Assembly (NCBI RefSeq): GCF_014170375.1
Contig: NZ_LZZW01000018.1
Span: 62,001-126,000 of the forward strand
Direction of reading: 5' to 3'
DNA from: Variovorax sp. UMC13
GTDB lineage: Bacteria; Pseudomonadota; Gammaproteobacteria; Burkholderiales; Burkholderiaceae_C
DNA length: 64,000 bases
Shown: in pieces, positions 9,549-16,645 of the stretch
How positions within the stretch are numbered: position 1 is the first letter of the stretch
Layout: every line of letters begins with the position of its first letter
Made by a program: the position numbers and the translations under genes
The notes under the pieces: generated by a model
What the model was told of the DNA's origin: nothing
Seen by the model: only the letters and a program-made list of their open reading frames with translations
The model's database searches: none

Positions 9549-9974
9549 ATGAAGACGCACTTCTCCTGGATGGTCCGCTTCTACGTCAGTAGCTCGTGTC
9601 TCGTCACCGCCGTGATCGCGATGCTGGACCCCTGGAGCCAGCACCGGGAGGTCATGGCGCAGGATGGCCTAAATGGCCTCGTCGCCTTCACGCTGCTCGG
9701 CGCGGTAGCGGTCCTCGGGCTCCTCGACGTGCTGGTAAACGACTGGCTTCCTGAGCGCTTCTCTGTTCGCTGGACGCATCGGCATCGGCACATTGTCTTC
9801 ATGGGGCTCGCGCTATCGCAGTGCGCCATGGCCTTCGTTGAGGTGAGAGCTGACGAAGTGCGCCCCGTGGTCGCGCGCTACCTCCTCGATGCCTTCGTGG
9901 CCCTGCTGGTCGCCTGCATCGGCGTTTATTGCCACTACTGGGAAAACCAGGACGCACGGGAGGTTCGCAAGTGA
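9549..9974 (+). CDS. Phage membrane protein of lysis cassette (candidate second holin or antiholin)
   Basis: The start is ATG 9549 behind a TGGAG site, giving 141 residues. Four hydrophobic segments are visible at roughly residues 10-28, 42-62, 82-100 and 112-130, with a charged C-terminal tail (WENQDAREVRK). The gene overlaps the next membrane protein by a GTGA junction and opens a five-gene run ending in spanins. Two consecutive small membrane proteins before an endolysin suggest a holin/antiholin pair. I do not recognise a named family, so which of the two forms the lethal hole is open. Confidence 0.6.
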   Translation: MKTHFSWMVRFYVSSSCLVTAVIAMLDPWSQHREVMAQDGLNGLVAFTLLGAVAVLGLLDVLVNDWLPERFSVRWTHRHRHIVFMGLALSQCAMAFVEVRADEVRPVVARYLLDAFVALLVACIGVYCHYWENQDAREVRK

Positions 9975-10420
9975 GTCCCCTGCGCATCCTCGCCATTCTG
10001 AAATTCTTGCTCCTGTGCTGTTGGCCGCCGGCGGCGTGGGCCGCAAAGCTGACCTTTGACCAGGCGCTCGCCCAGATCACGCTGCGTGAGTCGCTGCTGC
10101 TGTGCGTGCTGATGACGCTGGCCGGCGTGACGGCGCTCTTGTTTCGCATCAGCAACCAGGTCAACGCCGGCATCGACGGCGACGTACCGATGAAGCCTAT
10201 CCGCAACCTTCCGCTGCTGGTCAGCGCCCACATGTGCGGCTCGTGGCTCGCTGGCATTTGCGCGTTCTTCCTCGCATCGCACTTTGACATGCCCGGGCTG
10301 ATGGTCGGCTTCTTCGTTCCGATGGTGAGCTTTGGCGGGGCGAAGTCGCTCGAGCTTATGTACAACAAGTTCGTGGCGGACCGGATGGCCACACGGGCAG
10401 CAGCTGGAGGCAGCACATGA
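9971..10420 (+). CDS. Phage holin-family protein
   Basis: This 149-residue protein begins at GTG 9971, overlapping the previous stop. The N-terminus looks like a signal or first membrane segment (FLLLCCWPPAAWA), followed by segments around residues 36-58, 79-100 and 104-124. Holins pore or depolarise the inner membrane at a set time so that endolysin can act. The gene ends in an ATGA overlap with the M15 endolysin, the classical position for a holin. The call rests on topology and context. Confidence 0.7.
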   Translation: MSPLRILAILKFLLLCCWPPAAWAAKLTFDQALAQITLRESLLLCVLMTLAGVTALLFRISNQVNAGIDGDVPMKPIRNLPLLVSAHMCGSWLAGICAFFLASHFDMPGLMVGFFVPMVSFGGAKSLELMYNKFVADRMATRAAAGGST

Positions 10421-10881
10421 AACTGACCGCACATTTTTCCCTCGAGGAGTTCACGGCGAGCGAGGCCGCGGCGCGCCGCGGCATCGACAACTCGCTGCCC
10501 GGCGCCCTGCAGTCGACGGCAGTGCAGACGTGTGAACTGATGGAGCGGATCCGAGCCGAACTCGCCGGCCAAGCTGGACGCGAGATCCCGATCATTGTCA
10601 CCAGTGCCTATCGTTCGCCCGCATTGAACAAGGCGATCGGCAGCGGCAGCGGCAGCGACCACTTGCGCGCGATGGCTGTCGACTTCAAGGCGCCGGCATT
10701 CGGCACGCCCTACGACGTCACGATGGCGCTAGCGCCGAAGGTGAGCGAGCTGGGCATTGGCCAGTTGATCCACGAGTTCGGGTCATGGATCCATGTCAGC
10801 ACGCGGCGGCCGGCGAAGGACGTGAACCGCATCATCACGATCAGCAACGCAGGCACGGTCGCGGGGGTGCACCGGGTATGA
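10417..10881 (+). CDS. Phage endolysin, peptidase M15 family
   Basis: This 154-residue zinc peptidase is predicted to cut peptidoglycan cross-links. Zinc and catalytic residues of the M15 family are present: His82 and Asp89 in SDHLRAMAVDF, and His126 in SWIHVS, with the preceding SAYRSPALN segment that shapes the substrate cleft. There is no signal peptide, so export depends on the holin. The start ATG 10417 overlaps the holin stop and the stop overlaps the i-spanin start, so the three are translationally coupled. Confidence 0.9.
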   Translation: MKLTAHFSLEEFTASEAAARRGIDNSLPGALQSTAVQTCELMERIRAELAGQAGREIPIIVTSAYRSPALNKAIGSGSGSDHLRAMAVDFKAPAFGTPYDVTMALAPKVSELGIGQLIHEFGSWIHVSTRRPAKDVNRIITISNAGTVAGVHRV

Positions 10882-11219
10882 ACCCCGGGTTGATCGCGCT
10901 TCTCATCAGCCTGGCCAGCAATGCGGCGCTAGGTTGGGCCTGGCTGGAAGCCCGCGACGACGTGACAGCGCTCACTGGCCAGCGGGACGAGGCCCGCGCA
11001 GACGCCTCAGCCTGCAGCGATGCCACGGAAGCTCTGCGCGAGCAAGCCTACAAGCGCGCGGCAGAGGCAAAGAAGGCCACGGCCGCAGCGCGTGCGGCGG
11101 CCGCAGACAAGCAGAGCAGGGCGCAGGTGATCTTGTCCACGGCGCCCAGCGTGCCGGGTAACGACTGCGCCAGTGCTCGAGATCGGGCTGATGACTGGCT
11201 GCACGGGAGGGCGCCATGA
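10878..11219 (+). CDS. i-spanin (Rz-like)
   Basis: This 113-residue protein begins at ATG 10878 (ATGA overlap). It has one N-terminal membrane segment (residues 3-20) followed by a long Ala/Glu/Lys-rich helix with heptad character, the layout of an inner-membrane spanin. With the outer-membrane partner encoded next it would span the periplasm and fuse the membranes in the last lysis step. Confidence 0.8.
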   Translation: MNPGLIALLISLASNAALGWAWLEARDDVTALTGQRDEARADASACSDATEALREQAYKRAAEAKKATAAARAAAADKQSRAQVILSTAPSVPGNDCASARDRADDWLHGRAP

Positions 11220-11476
11220 AGCGTTCTGCCTTGCTTTGCGCGCTGCTGCTAGCCGGCTGCGCGTCGACGTCACACCAGGTGAAGGTGCCGATGCCCATCG
11301 AATGCCGTGTCGACGAGCCTGCGCGCCCCGCCATGCCCTCTGACGCGCTCACACCAGGTGTAGCCCTCGATCGCTTCGTCGCAGTCCTCACAGCGGAGAT
11401 CGAGATCCGCGAAGGCTACGAGGGCGAGCTGCTCGCCGCTCTTCGGAGCTGCACTGCGCCGCTAGTGGCGCAGTAA
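11216..11476 (+). CDS. o-spanin lipoprotein (Rz1-like)
   Basis: This 86-residue protein starts at ATG 11216, overlapping the i-spanin stop by four bases. A signal peptide ends in the lipobox LAGC, predicting an outer-membrane lipoprotein with Cys at about position 15. The gene follows the i-spanin gene instead of being embedded in it. It closes the lysis cassette. Confidence 0.8.
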   Translation: MKRSALLCALLLAGCASTSHQVKVPMPIECRVDEPARPAMPSDALTPGVALDRFVAVLTAEIEIREGYEGELLAALRSCTAPLVAQ

Positions 11477-11573
11477 AGAATAAAAGACAGGGCGACCCTT
11501 TGCCGTGCGCTAACACAGCATCGGACCGCCTCCCCCACAGAACGCGCCTGTGAGTTCGACCAAGGCCCTGCCA

Positions 11574-11583
11574 CCTGTACAGG
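11574..11583. promoter_or_regulatory. Small palindrome upstream of methyltransferase gene
   Basis: CCTGTACAGG is a perfect 10-bp palindrome in the 148-bp gap before the methyltransferase gene, and a related ACAGGT recurs about 25 bases downstream. It may be an operator. There is no other evidence. Confidence 0.25.
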
Positions 11584-11624
11584 CGGGCTGAGTGTAAACG
11601 ACCGTTACAGGTCATTCGGAACCC

Positions 11625-12413
11625 ATGGCAACACCCATCGTCCCTTGGATAGGCGGCAAGCGCCGTCTCGCCGACACCATCATCCCCCGCTTCCCCGCGC
11701 ACACCTGCTATGTCGAGGTCTTTGCCGGCGGTGCGGCGTTGTACTTCCTTCGCCCGCCGGCGGACGTCGAGGTGATCAACGATGTCAACGGTGACATCGT
11801 CAACCTCTATCGGGTGGTGCAGAGCCACCTCGAGGAGTTCGTTCGCCAGTTCAAGTGGGCGCTCTCCAGCCGTGAGATGTTCAAGTGGCTGCAGGACACT
11901 CCATCCGAAACGCTCACCGATATCCAGCGCGCGGCACGCTTCTTCTACCTGCAGCATCACGCTTTCGGCGGCAAGGTCCACGGCCAGACCTGGGGCACTG
12001 CGACCACGGCGCCGCCGGTAAACCTGCTGCGCATCGAGGAGCAACTGAGCGCTGCGCACCTTCGCTTGGCAGGCACGCATATCGAACGCCTCGACTGGAA
12101 AGAGTGCATGCGCCGCTACGACCGGCCACACACCCTGTTCTATCTCGACCCGCCGTACTGGCAGACCGAAGGCTATGGCGTGCCTTTCGCCTGGCCAGAG
12201 TACGAGGCAATGGCCGCAACGCTCAAAAACCTTCAGGGCAAAGCGATCTTGAGCATCAACGACCACCCCGACGTGCGCCGTTGTTTCGCTGACTTCCACA
12301 TGGAGACGCTCGGGATCACCTACCAAGTGGGGGGAGGGCACAAGGGCGTAGACCGCAACGAGCTGATGATCTTCAGCTGGGATGTGGCGGCGGAGCCAGC
12401 AGGGCTGTTTTAG
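11625..12413 (+). CDS. Phage D12-class DNA adenine N6-methyltransferase
   Basis: This 262-residue protein has the D12/Dam-family layout: WIGGKRRL near the N-terminus, the AdoMet-binding VEVFAGGAALYF (about residues 29-40) and the catalytic DPPYW motif near residue 178. It would methylate adenine in a short target; the target, often GATC in this class, cannot be read from sequence. The gene stands alone between the lysis cassette and umuDC, with no restriction partner in view. This fits a phage-borne orphan methylase that protects or regulates phage DNA. Confidence 0.85.
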   Translation: MATPIVPWIGGKRRLADTIIPRFPAHTCYVEVFAGGAALYFLRPPADVEVINDVNGDIVNLYRVVQSHLEEFVRQFKWALSSREMFKWLQDTPSETLTDIQRAARFFYLQHHAFGGKVHGQTWGTATTAPPVNLLRIEEQLSAAHLRLAGTHIERLDWKECMRRYDRPHTLFYLDPPYWQTEGYGVPFAWPEYEAMAATLKNLQGKAILSINDHPDVRRCFADFHMETLGITYQVGGGHKGVDRNELMIFSWDVAAEPAGLF

Positions 12414-12462
12414 CCACGGGTTATCGGTCGAAGAGTTCGGCCAGCAAGTGACCGCCAACGTA

Positions 12463-13761
12463 TCAAGCGCGAGCGCAGGGCAGGTCAGTCCAGCGTGTGG
12501 TGTAGTCGGGCGTCTTGAGTTCCTGCCGCATGGTCCACTTGCGCGCCGCGCCCGCTGTGCCGGCGCTGGCCAGCGTCAGGGCCCCTCGGCCGTACCGGTC
12601 GTTGATCGCGTCCATCGCACCCATCAGACGGCTGCGGTCGTCGCTGGGCTCGTCGAGGTCGAGCTCATGCTGCTCCACCGAGGTGTCCTGCAGGTCCAGC
12701 AGCATCACGCCGGCCTTCGCATACCTGAAGCCTGGCCGGTAGATCGCGTGCAGCGCGCGCACGACGCTCGACGCGATGAGTCCGCTGTCGGCCGTGGGCC
12801 GGCGCAGCGGCACGGTGATCGACTTCGAGTACTGCTTGTCCTCGACGCGGAAGGCGCTTGTGTGGATGAAGACCAGCACCTGGCCGGCCTGGCCGTTCTG
12901 CTTGCGCAGCTTCTCACAGGCCCGCGAGGCGAACTCTGTCACGGCCTCCACCAGGTCTTCGAGCTCGGTGATCGCGCCGCCGAAGCTGCGAGTGCAGGCG
13001 ATCTCCTTCTTCGGCGCCGGCGAGTCCTCGAACGCAATGCAGGCCTGGCCCTGCATCTCGCGAACGGTGCGCTCGAGCACCACCGACCAGCGGCGGCGCG
13101 CGACCACGGGGTCCATGCGGGCCACGTCCAACGCCGTCAGCACGCCCACCTCACGCAGTTGGGCCGCGATGCGCCTGCCGATGCCCCAGATCTCGCCCAG
13201 GTCGGTCGCCTGCAGCACCGCGTCGAGATCTGCCGCGGGCAGGGCGGCGAGGTTGCACACCCTGGCGAGCTCGGCCGGGTAGCTGCCCGGCTTGCGGTCG
13301 GCACTCTTCGAGATGTGGTTCGCCAGCTTGGCCAGCGTCTTCGTCGGCCCAATGCCGATGCCACACGGCACGCCGATCCACTGCAGGATGCGCTCGCGCA
13401 CGCCGCCCGCGCGCTTGACCAGATTGCCGCGCACGCCAGCCAGGCCTATGAACGACTCGTCGATGCTGTAGATCTCCTGCTCGGGGCCGAGGCCGGCCGC
13501 GATCGACATCATTCGGTTGCTCATGTCGCCGTACAGAGTGAAGTTTGCCGAGAGGGCCACGATGCCCTCGTCGCGGTACTTCGATTGGATCTGGAACCAC
13601 GGCTCGCCCATGGTGATGCCGAGGGCCTTGGCCTCGTTCGAGCGCGCGATCGCGCACCCGTCGTTGTTGCTCAGCACGATCACCGGCCGGCCCAGCAGGC
13701 TCGGACGAAACACGCGCTCGCAGCTCACATAGAAGTTGTTCCCGTCGACCAGCGCGTACAT
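12463..13761 (-). CDS. umuC: Y-family DNA polymerase V catalytic subunit UmuC
   Basis: This 432-residue translesion polymerase is full length compared with about 422 in E. coli. It begins [18 protein letters not shown], carrying the first metal-binding Asp, and the SIDESF motif lies near residue 100. The Y-family thumb and little finger follow. It starts at ATG 13761, seven bases after the umuD stop, so the two form an operon driven from the LexA-controlled umuD promoter. At the right end of the prophage, this operon would supply mutagenic repair when SOS induces the phage. Confidence 0.93.
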   Translation of the reverse strand: MYALVDGNNFYVSCERVFRPSLLGRPVIVLSNNDGCAIARSNEAKALGITMGEPWFQIQSKYRDEGIVALSANFTLYGDMSNRMMSIAAGLGPEQEIYSIDESFIGLAGVRGNLVKRAGGVRERILQWIGVPCGIGIGPTKTLAKLANHISKSADRKPGSYPAELARVCNLAALPAADLDAVLQATDLGEIWGIGRRIAAQLREVGVLTALDVARMDPVVARRRWSVVLERTVREMQGQACIAFEDSPAPKKEIACTRSFGGAITELEDLVEAVTEFASRACEKLRKQNGQAGQVLVFIHTSAFRVEDKQYSKSITVPLRRPTADSGLIASSVVRALHAIYRPGFRYAKAGVMLLDLQDTSVEQHELDLDEPSDDRSRLMGAMDAINDRYGRGALTLASAGTAGAARKWTMRQELKTPDYTTRWTDLPCARA

Positions 13762-13768
13762 CGCATGC

Positions 13769-14206
13769 TCACTGGCGGAAGCGCTTGATGGCGGCCGTCA
13801 CCACGCCGACGATGATCAGCTGCTGACCCTCGCGAAAGGTGATGGTCGGGAAGGTGGGATTGGCCGGCATCAGCTTCACCCGGTCGGCGCGCTTGTACAG
13901 GTACTTCACGGTGAACTCGCCGTCGACCTGGGCCACGACGATGTCCTTGTGCGCCGGCGTAAGCGCGCGGTTAACCACGATCACGTCGCCATCGAAGATG
14001 CCCGCCTCGATCATGGACTGGCCGCTCACACGCCACATAAAAGTCGCGGCCGGGTGGGTGACCAGCAATTCGTTTAGGTCGTGACGCTTGACCGCGAAGT
14101 CGTCGGCGGGCGAGGGGAAGCCAGCCGGAACGCGACCTTCTGCCACGACCAGCAGCATCCGCGGCAGTGGGACAGCCGGGTCAAGGACGCTGGGAATACT
14201 GGACAT
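13769..14206 (-). CDS. umuD: SOS mutagenesis protein UmuD (LexA/S24 peptidase fold)
   Basis: With start ATG 14206 the protein has 145 residues. The self-cleavage site reads [11 protein letters not shown], an Ala-Gly bond where E. coli UmuD has Cys-Gly. The catalytic Ser lies in SGQSM and the Lys in FTVKYL. RecA-stimulated cleavage would give UmuD', which joins UmuC as polymerase V. The start codon lies inside the LexA box, and no ribosome binding site is visible. A start at the downstream Met of PRMLLVV is possible but would leave only about a dozen residues before the cleavage site. Confidence 0.88.
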   Translation of the reverse strand: MSSIPSVLDPAVPLPRMLLVVAEGRVPAGFPSPADDFAVKRHDLNELLVTHPAATFMWRVSGQSMIEAGIFDGDVIVVNRALTPAHKDIVVAQVDGEFTVKYLYKRADRVKLMPANPTFPTITFREGQQLIIVGVVTAAIKRFRQ

Positions 14207-14216
14207 ACATCCAGTA
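14197..14216 (-). promoter_or_regulatory. LexA (SOS) box overlapping umuD start codon
   Basis: The sequence TACTG-N10-CAGTA is a perfect palindromic SOS box, with the core CTG-N10-CAG at 14199-14214. Read on the minus strand, a TATACT -10 hexamer at 14218-14213 overlaps its edge, and the umuD ATG (14206-14204) lies inside the box. Transcription starting about seven bases after the -10 would begin at or next to the ATG, predicting a leaderless message. I see only a weak -35. Confidence 0.85.
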
Positions 14217-14220
14217 TATA

Positions 14221-14457
14221 GCGCCAAAGGCCGGATAGCCTGGCACCAGTGAGCGTGTTCAAAGCAACGCCGAGCGAATCGATGCAGCCAGAGTTTGTGA
14301 TGGTGGCACCACGATCTACATGGCATCGAGCGTTCGAATCCCAGCGTGGCCTACGAAACTCTTTTGTAGGCATTTTTGTAGGTATAAATGAATAAAAAAG
14401 CCTGCACACCGCATGGAATCTAGTGAGGTGCCTCCCTCCGGTTCCGCCAGGATGCTG
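14221..14457. other. Prophage right junction / candidate attachment region
   Basis: This gap lies between the last prophage gene and the first chromosomal gene and has no convincing ORF. It holds a T-arm-like GTTCGAATCCC near 14332, two imperfect copies of TTTTGTAGG (about 14361-14384) and a GGTTCCGCCA run just before a terminator. Such tRNA-like ends mark many integration sites. No complete tRNA folds here, and the left att copy and integrase lie outside the window, so the exact att core is not identified. Confidence 0.45.
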
Positions 14458-14493
14458 AAGCCCCGTTGATCGATCGATCGACGGGGCTTTTTT
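14458..14493 (+). terminator. Orphan rho-independent terminator at prophage boundary
   Basis: AAGCCCCGT (14458-14466) pairs with ACGGGGCTT (14481-14489) around a GATC-repeat loop, followed by a T tract. It points rightward, but no plus-strand gene ends here. That fits a host RNA gene whose body was split off by prophage integration. Confidence 0.85.
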
Positions 14494-14693
14494 CATCCCC
14501 GCCGTCCTCCGCAAAGACCTCGATCAGCTGTCAGCAGACGCGTGGATGCAGCAGCCGGACCGGTGCGGTCCTCATCGTGGTGCTGTGCGCGCAGCGGCAT
14601 GCTTTCGGCCCAAGCCGCGTCTGCAGGGCAGTCCTGTGCCGCACCCCGGTGCCGCCGCACATTCACGGATACCCGAGGCCACGGGCACCGTCC
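14494..14693. other. Non-coding spacer downstream of cobW-type gene
   Basis: The sequence is GC-rich with no supported gene. Long open frames on the plus strand here run antisense through the GTPase gene and have no ribosome binding site. Confidence 0.4.
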
Positions 14694-15683
14694 TCAGCGC
14701 GGCACGGACCCGTCGTGGCGCGCCGAACCGAACTGCGCTTCGAGCGCGGCGAGCGGCAGCCGGCCCTGCAGGCCGATGGCCACCACGGCCGGGCCGGCCT
14801 GTGGCGCCGTGGCGCGCCGCAGCGAGGCATGGCGGCCGGCGAACTGGAGTTCGGTCCATTCGGCTTCGCCGGTGCGCAGCAGGGCCTTGAGCCGCAGCAG
14901 GCCCGCAGGCGCGTCGGCCATCCAGCGGCGCAGCGCGGCGGCCTCGAAGCAGCGCTCGGGCCGGGCCGACCAGTTCTCGAACAGCTCGCCATGCCGCGGC
15001 GAGGCATCGCCGCCGGGCGACGGGCCCGCATGGTCGCAGCCCGGACCGCAGGCGTGCGGCGCCTGCGCGCCGGGCGCCGGCCGGGTCGGCCATGGCGGCT
15101 CGCGCAGCAGCTCGATCGGCACGCGGGCCTGGACGGTGTCGAAACGCGGCGTTTTCGGGGCGCTGGCCGCGATGCGCGTGTGCACGCGGGCCAAGGCCTC
15201 GCCGTCCACGGTGTCGGTCTTGTTGACGACGATCAGGTCGGCCGCCCGCAACTGGCGTTCCATCGTGTCGGCCAGCAAGGGATCGCCCAGGTGCGCGAGC
15301 AGGGCGCCGGCGTCGACCAGCACGAGCACGCCGCCCATGCTCAGGCCGGGGTCGGCCAGGCCCAGCTGCGCGATGCGCCAGGGGTCGGACACGCCGCTGG
15401 CCTCGACCACCACGCCGTCGAAGGGCGAGTCCGAGGAAAGCACCTGCATCAGCGCGCGCGACAGGTCGTCGCCGATCTGGCAGCAGACGCAGCCGTTGCT
15501 CAGTGCGATGGTGTCGCCGCTGGCGGAGGCGATGAGTTCGGCGTCGATGTTGAGCGCGCCGAAGTCGTTCACCAGCACCGCGATACGCTGGCCTCGCGTC
15601 GCGCGCAGCCAGCCGTTGAGCAGCGTGGTCTTGCCGGCGCCGAGGAAGCCGCCGATGACGGTGAGCGGCAGGCGCCTTGTCAT
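14694..15683 (-). CDS. COG0523 (CobW/YjiA-type) metallochaperone GTPase
   Basis: This 329-residue protein starts at ATG 15683. It carries the P-loop GGFLGAGKTTLLN, the Switch/metal motif NGCVCC near residue 65, and VNKTDTV for guanine recognition. A His/Cys-rich stretch near residues 210-230 (HACGPGCDHAG) is a likely extra metal ligand cluster, and a CobW C-terminal domain follows. These GTPases deliver zinc or related metals to client enzymes. The gene lies 13 bases downstream of the remnant of a metal-dependent amidohydrolase, so that enzyme was plausibly its client; this is inference from adjacency. Confidence 0.85.
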   Translation of the reverse strand: MTRRLPLTVIGGFLGAGKTTLLNGWLRATRGQRIAVLVNDFGALNIDAELIASASGDTIALSNGCVCCQIGDDLSRALMQVLSSDSPFDGVVVEASGVSDPWRIAQLGLADPGLSMGGVLVLVDAGALLAHLGDPLLADTMERQLRAADLIVVNKTDTVDGEALARVHTRIAASAPKTPRFDTVQARVPIELLREPPWPTRPAPGAQAPHACGPGCDHAGPSPGGDASPRHGELFENWSARPERCFEAAALRRWMADAPAGLLRLKALLRTGEAEWTELQFAGRHASLRRATAPQAGPAVVAIGLQGRLPLAALEAQFGSARHDGSVPR

Positions 15684-15696
15684 GCTCACGTCGGGC

Positions 15697-16100
15697 TCAG
15701 GCCGGGTGCGCTTCGAACACGCGGCCCGAGAGCACGGTGCCCCACACGCGGGCGTCCTTCAGCGCGGCCGGGTCCATGGCCAGCGGGTCGTCTTCCAGCA
15801 CGCAGAAGTCGGCGCGTTTGCCGCATTCGATGCTGCCGACCTCGTGGTCGAGCTTGAGCGTCCAGGCCGCGCCCAGCGTGATCGCGCGCAGCGCCTGCGG
15901 CACCGTGATGCGTTCCTTCTCGCCGAGCACGCGGCCCTTGGGCGTGACCCGGTTGACGGCGCACCAGGCGGTGAAGAGCGGCCCGAGCGGCGTCACCGGC
16001 GCATCGGAGTGAATGGCCAGCGGCACGCCGGCCGCGAGCGCGCTGCCGCAGGCGTCGAGCCGGTTCGCGCGGTCGGGGCCCATCGTCATCTCGTAGTGCT
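15697..16100 (-). pseudogene. Amidohydrolase_3 family, C-terminal remnant
   Basis: The last 130 or so residues of a YtcJ-type amidohydrolase are present, from about GPDRANRL through PLAIHSDAPVTPLGPL to the C-terminal GKRADFCVLEDDPL and VLSGR blocks. The family normally has about 550 residues, and everything upstream, including the N-terminal metal-binding His motif, is missing. Immediately upstream the sequence switches, in another frame, to a truncated NAD-binding oxidoreductase. No start codon or ribosome binding site suits the remnant. It is the product of a deletion. Confidence 0.8.
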
Positions 16101-16628
16101 GTGCACGCAGACCATGGTGTTGGCGATCAGCTTCAGTCGTGTGGCGGCGCCGAAGTCGCCGACGTGGAAATGCTGCTGCGCGATGGCGTCGAACAGCGGC
16201 GCCAGCGCATCGATGGCCGGCCGCGGGCCGGACTTGAAGATCACCGCCTTGCGCTCGGCCACATGGGCCGGCAGGCCGCTGACCTCGCAGTCGAGCATCT
16301 CGATGCTGTGTCCGGCCAGCCGGGCCGCCTGTGCCTGCTTGTCGGCCAGCGCATAGCTGCTGAGGTCGATCACCGTGCGGGTCGCGCGCGGGCCGTCGAG
16401 CAGCGCGTCCACGACATGGCGCGACACCGCCCCGCCGGGCAGGCTGAACAGCACGACCGGCGCCTGGCGCAGCTTCGCCGCGTCGACCATCGTGCCGCCC
16501 GCGTCGACGAAAGCCTGGCAGGGCCGCAGGTCGTGGCCGATCACGGTGTGGCCGGCGCGCAGCAGGCTGATGGACATCGGGCTGCCCACGTTGCCGAGGC
16601 CGGCGAAGCCGATGGGATGGGAGTTCAT
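16086..16628 (-). pseudogene. 3-hydroxyisobutyrate-dehydrogenase-type oxidoreductase, N-terminal remnant
   Basis: It starts at ATG 16628, 17 bases after the CocE-type gene, and reads 180 residues against about 290 for the family. The Rossmann motif GFAGLGNVGSPM and the N-terminal domain are intact up to the catalytic-lysine motif RLKLIANTM. The helical C-terminal domain is absent: the frame runs six residues past homology into the amidohydrolase remnant and stops. The NAD domain might still be translated, but dimerisation and substrate binding would be lost. Confidence 0.8.
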
Positions 16629-16645
16629 CGTCGCGTCCTTGGCGT

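Noticed and set aside
12382..13788. Long plus-strand open frame opposite umuC
   Set aside because: It is antisense to a clear polymerase gene, has no ribosome binding site and gives a low-complexity translation typical of GC-rich shadow frames.
14300..14345. Possible tRNA (GTTCGAATCCC T-loop)
   Set aside because: The T stem does not pair well and no D or anticodon arms or acceptor stem fit, so I list only a candidate att region.
14466..16356. Long plus-strand frames across the metallochaperone and remnant genes
   Set aside because: The minus strand encodes clear GTPase motifs and family remnants here. The plus frames are Arg/Ser/Ala-rich shadows.
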